Of a stretch of DNA of 64,000 nt, positions 21,201-33,800 are shown piece by piece. How positions within the stretch are numbered: position 1 is the first letter of the stretch; every line of letters starts with the position of its first letter. Position numbers and translations under genes: made by a program. This stretch comes from Diploscapter coronatus. Its lineage: Eukaryota; Nematoda; Chromadorea; Rhabditida; Rhabditidae. The notes beneath the pieces are model-generated. The model was given only the letters and a program-made list of their open reading frames with translations, was not told where the DNA came from and ran no database searches. Location of the stretch: assembly GCA_964036155.1 (NCBI GenBank), contig OZ038422.1, positions 86,885,201 through 86,949,200 on the forward strand, written 5' to 3'.

Positions 21201-24200
21201 GGGAATTGCTATCAAAAATGCGCAAATCAAGGCCAAGGAAACTTTGGACAAAGTAATTAAAATTAGAAAAAAATTTTTGACTTACTAAAGAGCTTCAAAA
21301 TATGATATTTTTTTAAGAAAACATTAGAGGCAATGGGAGGATTTTGTGATAAAATAAAAATAAACACTTACTTTTGCAGGTTCGAATCAAGGCTGATGTA
21401 GCAAAGACGAGGAAAACCATGTGGTTCGAGAAGTTCCTTTGGTTTATCTCTTCGGAAAATTACATCGTCGTGGCCGGCAGGGACGCGCAGCAAAATGAAA
21501 TGCTTGTGAAGAGGTATTTTGATTATTTTATGAATCTAATACTTTGGTCTCAAGGAGAAGAGATAAAAAATAAAGTTTTGGGCAAAAGTATTCCGTCTTT
21601 TTTATTTTTTGTGGATCGAGTATGTTCTCAAAGAGAAAGGATAAACATTGAAGCTGAATAGAGTGGAAAAAGTGCCTGAGGTTTCCCTATTTATTTTATT
21701 AAAATTTTTCAGATACCTGCGACCTGGCGACATCTATGTGCATGCGGATCTTCGCGGAGCGTCTTCTGTCGTTGTCAGGTAGACAATTTTGGGCTTCTGA
21801 GCATCAAATGATACATGAAACACCTATTTTTGAACTTTGGATTTCTTTACTTATCAACTTACTTTTGATATATGAAATCTCCCTCAACTTTCAGGAACAA
21901 GCCCGGTGGAGAGGAGATTCCCCTAAAGACGTTGACAGAGGCGGCCCAAATGGCGGTGTGCTATTCGAATGCCTGGGAGGCCGGCGTGGTGGCAAGTGCC
22001 TGGTGGGTCAGGCATGATCAGGTAAGATTAGGAGGGATATGCGAAATCCGGGGTATATGAAATCTCGAAGGTGTATATTTGAAATTTTGAAATGAGGATA
22101 AAACTTGGAGCGGATATATAGAGTTCCCGATATTTGATGATATCCTCAACCCTTATATTTAATAAATTCCAGGTCTCCCGAACCGCGCCTACTGGCGAAT
22201 ATCTGGCTTCTGGCAGCTTCATGATCCGTGGCAAGAAGAATTTCATGCCTGCGAGGTAACAAATGATGATTTTTGGTCGAAATTATTCACTTTGAAAAAC
22301 TTCAGTCAACTGGTCATGGGATTCGGAATCATGTTCCGCGTGGACGAAGAGAGCGCCGAGCGACATAAAGGCGAAAGGAAGGTGGGGGAAATTTTCTACA
22401 CTTTTCATCCGAATATTCTAATTTTGAAAGAAAAAAGCCAGTCTTACATAATGAGACTTTTATAGAACAACTAGAGATCTCATTTTAGTATACCTTTTCC
22501 ATTAATTCTTGCCAAAATTAAAGAACAAGAAAACGGAATTTTTCGACGAAAATCCAGTAATCCTGCAAAATTAGAATATCGATTAGAAATTGAAAGACAA
22601 GAACTTTTACCGTTCTATTTTTCAGGTGCTCGACGCCAATACTGCTGCTCCAAGTGAAATTGGCGATGAGAGTGCGCCTAACGGGGAAGAAGAGCTGAAT
22701 TTGGACGATGAAGATCAGGAAAATGATGGAAATCAGGAGAACGAAGAAAAAGAGGAGGACGAGTTCCCAGATGTGCAGGTAATTAGAGTAGTTAATTGGG
22801 GAAATTAAGGACAATTAAAGATGAGAGACGCTTAACCTTATTCTTGTCGAATTTTTGAATTTGAATGAGAGAGAATTATAGATACTACATTTTGATAGGG
22901 AAAATTATTAGAACAGATGATTGGGGTAATTAGAGAGTGATTCAAAGAAGCGAGCCGATAATTACCCCCTAACTAAATATTTTATTGCATGACTTAGTTA
23001 ATTATCTATCTGTAATTAAGGTGAACGTCCAAACGCTTCGCATTGCCAGATCAACTGATGAAGAGGAGTATTCCATCATTGAAATCGGACCCAAGAATCA
23101 GCCAGGTGATTGTTTTTTTAATTTTTAATTTAAAGAATCGTAAATAATTTTAGTAAAATGAAAAAAAATCAATATTTAGGCAACAAGAAAGGACCCCAGA
23201 CAAAGGCAGAGGAGAAGGCGTTGGAAACGAAAAAATACCTGGAACAAAAGGAGGCTGATGAGAGAAAGGTTGGATTTTTTATTCTGCTATTTTGTTTTAA
23301 ATCCAGAAATTCTCTAACTACAATGCGACTTTTATAAAAATTGCAAAAATAAATTTGACAAAAAATAATTCAGGCAGCTGCCTCGGCAAAAATCGCCAAA
23401 TACCAGAAAAGAAAGCAGCAGAAAATCAAGAAGAAGTACGGCGATGCGGACGAGGAGGAAACGGCGCTGAGGCTGCAGATTTTGGGGAGCCGAGGTAAGA
23501 AATTTAGAATTTTTCGATTTCTTTTAAATTTGCACATAATTTCCTATTTGTATCTTTCAGGAAAGCAGGATCCAAAAGAGTCGGAAGTTGAAAAGAAAAA
23601 AGTCGAAGAAAAGTCGCAGAAGTCTGAAAAACCGGAAAATTCCGAAAAGCCCGAGCGAGAACACCCGGAAAAGTTCCAGAAGAAAGAGACAAAGAAAAGG
23701 GATTCGGATGATGAAAATGAGAAGGACGAGGAAGAGCATGCCAACCTCGAAGATTCTGATGGTGAGTTCTAGAAATTTTCTGGAATTGTTTCCTTAATTA
23801 GTTCTAGAACTTTCTAAAATTTTCTATTAAAACTTGAGTTTTTTTTTCAAAATTTGTTGCCCGTAAACCTGTTTTATTCCTTTTTAACGTATTTTGAAAA
23901 AGGAACTTTCTAGAATTTTTTATCCCGGAAAAATCTTAGATGTTTTTAGCTTTCCTGGACCAACTGACCGGCAAACCCACCGATGAGGACAACATTCTGT
24001 ATTCTGTTCCCATGGTCGGTCCATATCAGGTAAAATTTGGAATTTTAAAATTAGAATTTTTTTTTTTTTTCGAAAAGCTGATAATTGGAAGAAAAACATT
24101 AGAAAATCAAAAATTTCCTCGAAAATACAACAAAAAATTCAGACCTTCTCGAACTTCAAGTACAAGGTCAAACTGACGAAGGGCACCGGCAAACGCGGAA

Positions 24201-24451
24201 AGGCGGCCAAAAGCGCTCTGGAATTGTTCCTGGTGAGTTCTGGGAACAAGTTTGATCTCTTAAAGTGTATTGATCTTTTTTCAAGAAAAGAAAATTCCTT
24301 TTATGAAAATTGATCCCTTTTCTTTTAGCGTCTGAAAATCGCGAACCCCCGTGAAGAGGCGCACATTCGGGCGTTGATCGGCGAGGATTCGGTTGCCAGA
24401 AATGTGCCCGGCAAGGTGCGTGTCTCCGCGCCTCAGATGTTCAGCAAATAG
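18297..24451 (+). CDS. NEMF: NEMF/Rqc2/Tae2 ribosome quality control factor
   Basis: About 25 exons, roughly 950 residues (human NEMF 1076). The start [17 protein letters not shown] matches the family N-terminus exactly, including Asp9; [12 protein letters not shown] carries the Asp-Arg pair used for CAT-tail synthesis. The NFACT-N domain is followed by helical/coiled-coil segments ([20 protein letters not shown]), the NFACT-R block ([46 protein letters not shown]), long acidic and lysine-rich linkers (22620-23770), and the NFACT-C end ([36 protein letters not shown]). Established role: binds the 60S subunit with stalled peptidyl-tRNA, recruits Listerin and adds C-terminal tails. AATAAA at about 24739. 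The acidic linker is typical of the family. Very secure call; some exon edges approximate. Confidence 0.97.
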
Positions 24452-25045
24452 GTCGGGATTTAGATCGTACTCTGGTAAATCACGTTGATTTTTTTTTTTT
24501 TTTTTTAATTTTGTATTACAGTGATCGGTATTCCTTTCCTTTGAGGTTTATTCTATTGAATTACATTCTTTTCTGATTCTAATTTCCCTTACCCTGGAAA
24601 TCTATGCCGATTTTATTCGAATTTGATCGGTTTTTTAAAAACCTGAAAAGCCAAGTTTTCTATTAATCTGATTAGCCTTTTTTTAATTAACTTTATCATT
24701 GAACTGTGATTTTATTGCGTTTATTTCCGTCGGGTGCAAATAAAGTTTTTTGGAAAAATTTTTAAACGAACTGATAAGATAAAGAAGATAGACGTTTGGG
24801 TGAGACTTTCATGCGTTTGCGATTAAATCGAGTTTTGGCATGCGCTTTTCTGTGTTACGGACTTTCAGTCTTTTCCAACACTTTCCGATTTTTTAATTAA
24901 AAATCCTCTATATTACGTAGTCTTTGTAACTTCTAAAAAGAATCATATTTTACGAGCAAAATAGCAAACACGTTTTCCTGTATTGCGTACTTCCGTCACT
25001 TTCAAATATTCCCTGAATTTTTCACTTGACTTTTCATTGTTAAAG
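24452..25045. other. NEMF 3'UTR and gap to ceramide synthase
   Basis: Contains a poly-T run at about 24490-24506 and AATAAA near 24739. No exon seen. The spacing of about 300 bp from the poly(A) signal to the next start is compatible with, but does not prove, a nematode operon. Confidence 0.4.
24739..24744 (+). terminator. Poly(A) signal of NEMF
   Basis: AATAAA in GTGCAAATAAAGTTTTTTGG, about 290 bp after the stop, followed by a T-rich stretch. Confidence 0.55.
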
Positions 25046-26943
25046 ATGTCTTGGATATTCGACTCCAAATATTGGCTTAAACCAGGGATATCATGGTCTC
25101 AGATGCCCACGGATTATAGAGATTTGATATATCCTCTCTACTTTGCCATACCTCTAGTAATTTTTAGGTAAGTCTAAAAAGCCTTTCAGGCAAGTCTCGA
25201 AAAATTCAGACTTTTCTGGGAGTCCTTCGTTGGAGTTACCTGGCTCTGGTACCGAGGCCATTATGGAAAAACTAGCCTTTCTGAAAATGTCTTTTTTTAA
25301 ATAAATTTTCCGACTTTTTAATAATTGTTAGATTTTCCATCACCTCACCGGCGGATTTGCTAGCAATTCCAAACAGAAACGTATGCTGGCCGGCTTTGCG
25401 AGACTTAGGTAAGCTGATCTTCATCGATCTTTTCGTTGTTTTCTTTTCTTATAAAATATTTCGCCATGTGCTAGGATATATGGGCCAAAAACTGTCTGGT
25501 CTATAAACTAAATTTCGTTTTTTTTCCTGCATCACGCGATAGCTTTTCTATGGAGAAAATCGATAGGGTTGTAAACTCGCTGAAAAGCAATGAAAATATG
25601 GCTACTATTCGTAAATGCTTTATGCCAGAAAAAGTGAATTGATAAGGATAGACTCTTTTAAAAATTATGAGTCTTGTAATATGTTGGCGGATCTTCTATT
25701 AAAATGGCAAATTTAGCTTCTATACTGCGACTACCATCTATGGCATCATCATTTTATGGGACAAGTCTTGGCTTTGGAAGGTCGAGGATTGCTGGATCGA
25801 TTACCCATTTCATCACGCTCCAGATTCCATTTGGTAATCGATTACCAGTTGAATAAACGATACCATTTTGGTAACCTTATCATATCTATTAGAATGTTGA
25901 ACTTATAAAGTTCCCACTTTGCTAACTATATTACCATTTCAGGTGGTACTACATGTTAGAATGTGGCTTCTACTATTCTCTACTAATAGCTTCTATCTGG
26001 GATGATAACAAGTCTGATTTTTGGGAGATGACCATCCATCACTGCGTTACCATTGGGCTATTATCTGCTAGCTGGACCGTCAACTATGTCAGGTACCATT
26101 TAAAGCTACCATTTTTGGGTCGAATTTTTGATACCCCACTTTTTGATGACATTTTTGTTGTTACCACATTTGGTGGCATTTACCAAAAATGCTACCATTT
26201 TAGAGTTGGTACTCTGGTACTTCTTTCCCATGATACAGCCGACGTTTTCCTGGAATTTTGCAAGTTCGTCAGACTGGACTTCAATAGCGATTTCGTCACT
26301 AATAGCAGTACCATCACATTTCTCGTTGTGTAAGATTTAGTTTATTTTGGAAACATGTAAAATGATTCAGGTGGTTAGTTACTCGACTAGTTTACTATCC
26401 ATTGGTGGTGATAAGGTCTTCGATATACGACGCGCCAAGTATCATTTTCCCGGAGTACCAAATTCTGAACTTCACACAGGTCGGATTTTTGAAAAAATTA
26501 TATGGATCCATGTTCTCAATCCTTTCTGGACCTATATAATAAATTACGTAAAAGAAATCGGAATTTTTAAAATCATTTTCAGGCCCCCTATGTTCCGAGA
26601 CTGATAATTCTTCTGTTAGTGGTGTTATTCATCCTACATATTCTCTGGACTTACATTATTCTGAAAATCATTATTTCTGCGATAAACGCAAGCCAACCCC
26701 TGAAGGATCTGAGGTCTGATACGGAATACGAATCTGAGGACGAAAATGGGATGAAAAGGAAGAAGGTAGGATTTTTAAATTAGCATATATTTTTAAAACT
26801 ATTATTTTAAAGATATTATTTCCTTTTAAATTCAGGTAAAAACCAAGAAACGCCACGAAAAAATCGAAACAGATAGTTCGGATGACGAAAAATCGAATGA
26901 AGGCCAGCTTCTTAAGGCTAGGAGAAGAAATAGAAAAGAATAG
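25046..26943 (+). CDS. Ceramide synthase (LASS/LAG1 family, TLC domain)
   Basis: About eight exons, near 380 residues. N-terminus MSWIFDSKYWLKPGISW followed by a first membrane span (LIYPLYFAIPLVIF). Family landmarks in order: YTATTIYGIIILWDKSWLW, WYYMLECGFYYSLLIASIWD, DFWEMTIHHCVTIGLLSASW (the Lag1p double-His motif), LSHDTADVFLEFCK, WLVTRLVYYPLVVIRSSIYD, and a final span LIILLLVVLFILHILWTYII. The tail is acidic and lysine-rich (DTEYESEDENGMKRKK; DSSDDEKSNEG), as in other ceramide synthases, where it is phosphorylated and regulatory. No N-terminal homeobox-like segment was seen. The enzyme N-acylates sphingoid bases with acyl-CoA in the ER membrane. Orthology to hyl-1, hyl-2 or lagr-1 cannot be decided here. 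Introns carry many TACCATTT phrases. AATAAA near 27031. Confidence 0.95.
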
Positions 26944-27188
26944 CTTGTGATGTTTGAGATTTTAAAATGAAGTACGGCTTTTAGGCGCTAATTTATCATT
27001 TTTTCTAAGTAATTGTGAGATTATTTGTAAATAAATACTTATTTTACTGATAAAATTTGGCACGTTATCACGAAAAAGTCATGAAAATTGCAAAGTCATC
27101 CATATTTTATTGATTCATTTTTAAATTTGCCCTTATCATGAGATGTTTTTCCATTAGTAATTACTAGTTAAGTACATAATTATTCCAC

Positions 27189-27771
27189 ATGTTAATTACT
27201 TTAATTACCTGTATAATTACTCTTTTCCCTGTAGTTTATTCTGATACTACTACTACTGCTGCTGCTCAGGTTAATGGAGGAGTCAATAAAACGAGTATGT
27301 TTTAAATGAAATTTAGTAAGCTTTAAAAATGTTAAAATTTAGTTGTATTAGCTTTCGTGCTGCCAATTTCAATAGTGATTTTGGCTATTATTATCGCTGG
27401 CATAGTTTTCTATTATTTCTATAGAAACGACGATAAAGCCATGCAAACTATAGAGGAGTAAGTTTAAATGCAGGGTTGTAAATGTTAAGACACGCGGGTA
27501 TACACACATAATGAGATGGTGTGTATTTTCGATAGAGAGAAAAAGGCATGCCCTCCCTAGGTTCTCTTGAAAATACACACGGTCTCATTATGCGTGTATA
27601 CCCGCGCGTGTCTAAACATGTACAACCCTGTTTTAGTGGGTAAAAATTCCTTGATCAAATTTTAGTGGCCTAAAACAAATCAATTCCAGGACTGCCCAAA
27701 CTTCAAATAATGCTCCGGAACCTGAAAATGTTCAGAATACTACCCCAGAAAATACGCAAAATCCAGCATAA
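27189..27771 (+). CDS. Small type I membrane protein
   Basis: Three exons, about 95 residues. Signal peptide MLITLITCIITLFPVVYS, a short Thr/Ala ectodomain (DTTTTAAAQVNGGVNKT, with one N-glycosylation site NKT), a membrane span FVLPISIVILAIIIAGIVFY, then a polar tail rich in Asn, Glu, Pro and Gln ending ENTQNPA. Splice phases match at both introns; the second intron contains the hairpin 27471-27630. Family not recognised. Downstream of ceramide synthase by 245 bp on the same strand, so possibly co-transcribed. Confidence 0.7.
27471..27630. repeat. Near-perfect 65-bp-arm hairpin (MITE-like)
   Basis: Left arm CAGGGTTGTAAATGTTAAGA, CACGCGGGTATACACACATA, ATGAGATGGTGTGTATTTTC; right arm is its reverse complement with few changes and ends ACATGTACAACCCTG. 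Lies wholly in an intron of the small membrane protein gene. Confidence 0.8.
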
Positions 27772-27788
27772 ACTAAAATTGGTATGTT

Positions 27789-27934
27789 GTTGATTGGAGA
27801 GCAAAGTCGATCTATTCATGCAGCACCAATTAGATTCGAATTTGGGGAGCGAAATAGTGAGCCACGTAGAAGAGAAACGAGAGAGACGAATAGCATGTAA
27901 TTTTTGGATATCGACGTGCTCTCCAATCAATCAT
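27789..27934. mobile_element. MITE-like family B, copy 2
   Basis: Ends TTGATTGGAGAGCAAAGTCG and GACGTGCTCTCCAATCAAT. Interior GGGGAGCGAAATAGTGAGCC and AGACGAATAGCATGTAATTT as in the other copies. Starts about 18 bp after the stop codon of the small membrane protein, so it is probably part of its 3'UTR. Confidence 0.8.
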
Positions 27935-28014
27935 ACCTAAGAAATGCCGTTAAATTTTCGATATCTACATTAAATGCATTCTTTTAACACTGAATATATG
28001 CGATCTTCCTGAGC

Positions 28015-28137
28015 TATTTGGAAACCACGAGACACACGAAATAGTATAGGGTATGGGGGATGATAGGCTTTCTTTTCCCATACTATTTCTTAGTGTCTCG
28101 TTTTTCATCGGTGTCTCGCGGGGTTTCCAAGTTGCCA
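28015..28137. mobile_element. MITE-like family A, copy 2
   Basis: TTTGGAAACCACGAGACACA on the left, TGTCTCGCGGGGTTTCCAAG on the right; interior CACGAAATAGTATAGGGTAT and CCCATACTATTTCTTAGTGT. Confidence 0.8.
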
Positions 28138-28479
28138 TTTTCCTGAATAGTAGCCAGTGTTTCTTAATGTTCTATTTTTTTAATTTCTAAGAATTTTATC
28201 TGTATATTCGAAATGAATTCGTAGTTTTTCAGGCTCATTAAGCGAAATGTCAAAAGCATGCTTGAATATTATATCTATCTCGGATATCCTATGTCTTCAG
28301 ATATCTCCATATTTCACTCAGTCATAAATTTGCTTCCCTTCATCGCTTTTCTCCTCCGATATATGTGAAAATTCTGCTTAGTAACGGCCATTATTTATGG
28401 TAAATTTTAGCATCATTTTTTGTAGGAAAAGCCTCACGATTTTCATAAAATTGTATACATTTCAATGCAGAGTAGCAAT

Positions 28480-28598
28480 CAGACGTTGGAAGTTTGTCGA
28501 TTCGCATATATTTGAATCGTTGCTGAGGAAATATCGCAGCCTATTTTCAATTCGCTATTCGTCATTACGAATATCGGACAAAAAACTTTCAACGTCTG
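28480..28598. repeat. Intergenic hairpin
   Basis: CAGACGTTGGAAGTTTGTCG pairs with GACAAAAAACTTTCAACGTCTG apart from a few bases. It accounts for most of the plus ORF 28397-28693, which is therefore not called a gene. Confidence 0.6.
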
Positions 28599-30582
28599 GT
28601 AGCACTTTTTACCGCAAAATTGCTCTTTTAAGAGATTTTATTTTAAGATCAATTCGACGTGAAAAGCTAATTCTAAAAGCTCACTTCAATTGATTTTGAT
28701 ACAGAAACAGATACACTTCTTCAAGTGCTCTATTCTATCATGCCTTTGGAGTTTGTATCAAATCAAAAAGAAAAAGCACACAAGCTTATAAACTCACTTT
28801 ATGTTTTTCAAGTTCATACCTTTGCAACAACATCGGAGATATCCGCGTAAAATAAAACCAAAAATTCCCAGGACTCTTTCTGAGAGAGAATGAATAGCTT
28901 ATGATCCCGCCTAATAGGAGGGAGGGCGGTTAGAGTTTAGCATTTCCCATGGCTAGAGTCCCTATGATTAAGCATAGGGAAAGCGTTAGAGACGTAGAGT
29001 TTCAGCTGAATTTTTATTCGGATATCGACAATATCTCTCTTCCCTTTCTCGGATCTACTAGACGGATCAGATTTCTAATATTTAATCCTCATCAAAATGT
29101 CCCATATTTTGATCTAAGAAACTTGCGTTTTCGACTAAAAATCTACATTTTTGCTATAAACCTATGACAATTTAGAATCGTATTTTTGCAGGTCTATTCA
29201 TGCAGATTAGAATTTAAATGAGTCATTTGATTTTTTGATGGTCATCAAATAATTGTTTCTTAGATTGAAATTCCTTCAGGCATTAAATTATAAGTACTTC
29301 AGATGAAGTACGCCTTTCTTATAGGAATATACCTAAATTGTTTACTACAAATTTACTGCGTCTTTCAATATCTAAAGGTCAAACATTGAACAAAATACTA
29401 TGCTTAATAAAGATCAAATTTTAACTAGTGTATTTTGGTGAAGATCAGTTTTTTCCACAGAAATTTACATTTTTGTAAAATTACCCACCCTATCCTACCC
29501 TTTATTATATAAAAAGCTAAACGCGCAGATTTTTGACAATAATCAGATATGTCAGACGGCTTTCCAGCTCTCTTCTCCCCTCTTGTTTAGGGCATCCCGA
29601 TCTGAATCGCATTACTCTAACTTTCTAACTATCTTATTTCTCACACTATTTCTCCTTTTCCAACTCTTTTCTCTACTTCCTTTTCTATACTATTTCTCAA
29701 ATTTCTAATTCTTTTTCTTCTTTTTCTCGATATATCCAATTTTGACTCGGCTGAAACTTTTACCCATATGTACTTTTTCGGATTTGCTTTCAAGTCGTTC
29801 TTTATTTTATTAAATTTCATCATGTCTAAAATTCTAACAATTGTTCTCTCTCATATGCAACATATAGTTTCTGAAGTATAATGAAAATTTTATGAATTTC
29901 TCATTTTTTGCATTTCTGGGAAAATTCACCTGCTTTCTCAATAGAATGTTTTATTCTCACAAAAATAGCCCCAAGCCAAATAATAATCAAAAGTTATGGC
30001 GCAAATCATGCGAAAATGAGATAGAATTTGGTGAGGTCTTAAATGGTCTATTTTCCAAAAATAATAATAGACACTAAAGCAGCTGAAAAATATTCATTCC
30101 CTATTTTATTTCATTCATATTATGTCATGTCTGAGTATGCAAAATTTGCATTTATTTAAAAATCATTTTTGTTATGTTCCATTTTAAATCGGCATAGACT
30201 ATTTATTTGATCTGATAGTTTTTTTATCAGCGATTCTGAATTCAAAAACTATTTCTGTTATATGACTTCATTTCAAATCGATACCATTCTCACTTTAATT
30301 GCCCATGTGTTAGTCTAACGAATCGTTCGTAATTCATTGTTAACATTTTGATATTATTGATTAGAGCAAGGATATTGGCGATGCAGTAAAATAGCGCACC
30401 GCACTGCAGGAAAGATTTTTCAAACTCTCAATTACAAAGAAAAAATTTCTCTAAAGTGCTCAAATAGCTTCTAAATACATAATTTAATGATTTTGAGCTG
30501 AAATATGCATGGTTTTCGTGAGAAAAATGGCTTTGAAAAATGTCAATTTTGAAAATTGCACATCGCACTGCAACACATCCCT

Positions 30583-30730
30583 GGATTGGAGAGAGCACGT
30601 CGATATCCAAAAATTACGAGCTATTCGTCTCTCTCGTCTCTCTTCTACGTGACTCACTATTTCGTTCCTCCAAATTCGATTTCTAATTGCTGCTCTGCAT
30701 GAATATATCGACCTTGTTCTCCAACCAACG
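30583..30730. mobile_element. MITE-like family B, copy 3 (inverted)
   Basis: Reads GGATTGGAGAGAGCACGTCG, TATTCGTCTCTCTCGTCTCT, ACGTGACTCACTATTTCG in the reverse orientation relative to copy 2. Ends about 84 bp before the ATG of the first GARNL3 exon. Confidence 0.8.
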
Positions 30731-30813
30731 ATATATGACTTCATTTTAAATGATGATTTATATTATTTTTTAAATATAATAGTTAAGGAGTAAAGTTTTC
30801 AGAACCGCTCAAG

Positions 30814-33800
30814 ATGGACCATTTTCCATGTACTACGTCGGCTTCCACACCACCCACATCTCAATACCCCCTAAGGAAAATTGCAAGACCTCTAATCTCG
30901 GGCCTGATAGAACAAGTTGATATCATCAGGAGGTTGTCCGTGGGGTAAGTATGGGCACTTTTTCATCATATTTAAGAATAAGCCTTTATAAAGGGCTTGT
31001 ATATCTTAATTTGTTTAAAATTAAAAGATTTATCGTGCCTTATAGTAAAAGGCGTGCGAAGATCAGGTTGTAAAACTTAAAAAAAAAAAAACTCAAATTT
31101 CCATAAGTTTAAATTGAAAAACACCTAAGTTTCCCAAAATAACCAAATTTCTGATTTTTTAGACTTAAGAACTTTTATATCAGACGTTTTTTTTTCTATT
31201 CTTAGTATCGGGCTAGAGATTTTTAGAAAAAGCGAACCTAACATGCGAGCTCCGGAAATTCCGGGGGTTAAAATGATGTACTTTCTTGTGCAGTCATTAG
31301 CTAGTCAAATCTTCCCTTTTCAGGGGATTAGACGAAATAGTATGTGAATTTAATAGACAAAAAGAAAAAATAGAAAATAGCACATATTTCCAAGAGACTT
31401 GAAGAAAAATAAAAAGAGTTCAGAACTTTTCCTGAGGGAGTCCTTGAGTTAATTCCATTTTTCCACTTTCTTAAAATTTTTCATCGCATGTTAGAACACA
31501 GGACTTCAAAACTGGCTGGGATTTCGAAAATTCAAAATCTAATTTTCTATTGTCTAAGCATAGATTTCGAATTCCGACTGGAATATTCAAGAGTTTGTGC
31601 AAGTGGTTTTCCTCCTTCTCGCGATCATTTTCCATTCAACCCCTCTAAATCCTTGCGATCTCTCAGTTTTAAGCGCTATTTCCTCATCTCTTCATATGCA
31701 TAATTTCGCTCGCGTTTTACATTTTTCGCTTAAAGCCCCTGATCTTCATTTTCAAAGTTCCTCATTCGCGGAATCCTAACATTTTAACTTTAGCTTCAAA
31801 TTCGCGAAATTGTCACGTTTTCCAAGAACAAATTATCGATTTTCATCATATGAAAGCTATTCTTCACCAAAATTCGTATTCTAGCTCTTAAAAATTTAGT
31901 ATTTTGTTGACTTCCATGATAAAAAGCTGGTTTTCATAACAAAAACTTCAATTAACTTTCATAGCTTTGTAGTTTAAGCTCACTTTTTCTTATATGCCTG
32001 GTATATCCAAATATATCCTATTTCGCTGCCATGCCCCCTTTCTTCCCTCATGGACATCTCATCACTAATTCCTATTTATATACGGAAAGATGTCCCTTAT
32101 CCCAAGCCTATTTCCATAAAGCCTCACTTTTCGAAACCACACTAACCAGAAAACAGCTAATCAGAAAAGTAATTTTCGTGAATTTTTTCTTGTACCATTT
32201 TTGATATTTTTCCGAGTCTTCTAAAATGCCTCTATTTGTTCTATATTTTTTAGAGCTACCAATTTTTTTGGATTTTAAAAAATGGTCAACCGCTTAAACC
32301 CACTTCTACATCGGACAGTATGCTCGCGATTAAGGTAATTTTTCCCAATAAAACTTCTTAACTTACCCATTTGTTCTAAGAAAATTTAACAATTTTTTTA
32401 TTTATTTCATTTTTAGATCCTTCTAAATATCTATAACTTACCCATTTTTCTTAGCCTACCTAAAAATTTTTAAATTACCTATTTTTCGAAATTCTAATCG
32501 TTGGTCTGTGAAGCTTGATCAGATCTCTGAATCTGACAAAAGCTTGTCAGTATAGAGCTCATTTTTTCATCTGAGCCACCCTCCTATAAAAGGGGTTCCG
32601 ATTTAAATTGGCTCGCACAACCCGGGATAGCTGAAATTTTCCTAAATTCCCTCCTGGAATGCGGTATCTGAAACTTCGCTCTAAACCGGTTTATTACAAT
32701 AGAAAATCCAGATTCAGGTATATATCGCTTATTCTATAAATGTGGTGCCCAAGAAGATCGCATTTTTCAAGGAAACGGAGTATCTGAAGCCCATGTTGTT
32801 AAGCCCTTCCATAAAAAGCATTTAATTTCGCTTCAAGCTGAAATTCCTTGCTTTACGTTCTAGAAACCTAGCTTCTTTTAAAATCTGCCGACATTTACGC
32901 GTTACACGATTAAAAGTGTCGACATTTTAACTCGAACTCATTATCAATTCCTTGAAATTTGCTGTTGAGATTTGTCTTTATAAAATCGAGGAAGCTTTCA
33001 TTTACCATTTCCTAATTTTTAATATCATGATTCGCATATAATCATCCCCTATTCCTAATTGCATATTTAACCCCTTAGATATCTGACCCTTGATATCCAT
33101 AAATACCTCAAAATCTGTCAATTAGTAAATGCGTTTCACTCGCGCCTTGGTGTACCTTCCACGAGTCTCTACACACAGTATAAACGTCATCTACATCCTC
33201 CGTGAGCTGCAGCTCTCAACTATAACATCAATAAAAAGGCTAATCTGCGTAAAACTGTAATTCTTAACACAAAATGCAACGCATAAAATTTCAGATCATA
33301 TTTATTTTAAAAATATGATATCTTTATCAATCCTTTTTTCGTGATATTTATCTGATAAACAAAGGGGGGAAATCTGGGCTTAATTAATGAAAAATGGGAT
33401 TTTGTTAATCTCTATCGAGGCTTTTAGGCAGAAATTTCTTCGAGATTATTTGAAAATGAGAGTATTTAAGAAAAAAAACACCGGAAAAAGCGCCTTTTTT
33501 AGGGTTTCTTCTGTGAAGTGATAAGCCGCTTGAACCTGTATCCCTTTTTTCTTTTCTCTCTCAAAGATTCTATGCTATCTTTCCTAATATTTTATTTTCT
33601 CTCTTAATTTCACACTATTTCTCTATTTCATTATTCTTTTATACCTATGTTTTTCATGACTATTTCTATCATTTTTCTTTCTTTCCTCCTAAATTTCATA
33701 CTATTTCTCCTAATCCCTTCAAAGAAAGCCTGAAAAATGTAAAAGATGATCTTCTGCAGAAACTGAACTTTTCCTCTGACTCTCTAACTCGCATACACCC

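Larger units (their letters stand above)
27772..30813. other. 3-kb intergenic region full of repeats
   Basis: No convincing exon. Holds family B copies (27789-27934, 30583-30730), a family A copy (28015-28137), a hairpin (28480-28598), the AAGATCAGTTTTTTCC motif near 29440 and ACTATTTCTC motifs near 29645 and 29690. The last part must contain the promoter of GARNL3 isoform 1. Confidence 0.5.

Noticed and set aside
23504..23744. Minus-strand ORFs rich in Ser and Phe
   Set aside because: Shadows of the lysine/glutamate-rich linker of NEMF.
28397..28693. 98-codon plus ORF in the intergenic region
   Set aside because: Mostly the hairpin 28480-28598; no family features.
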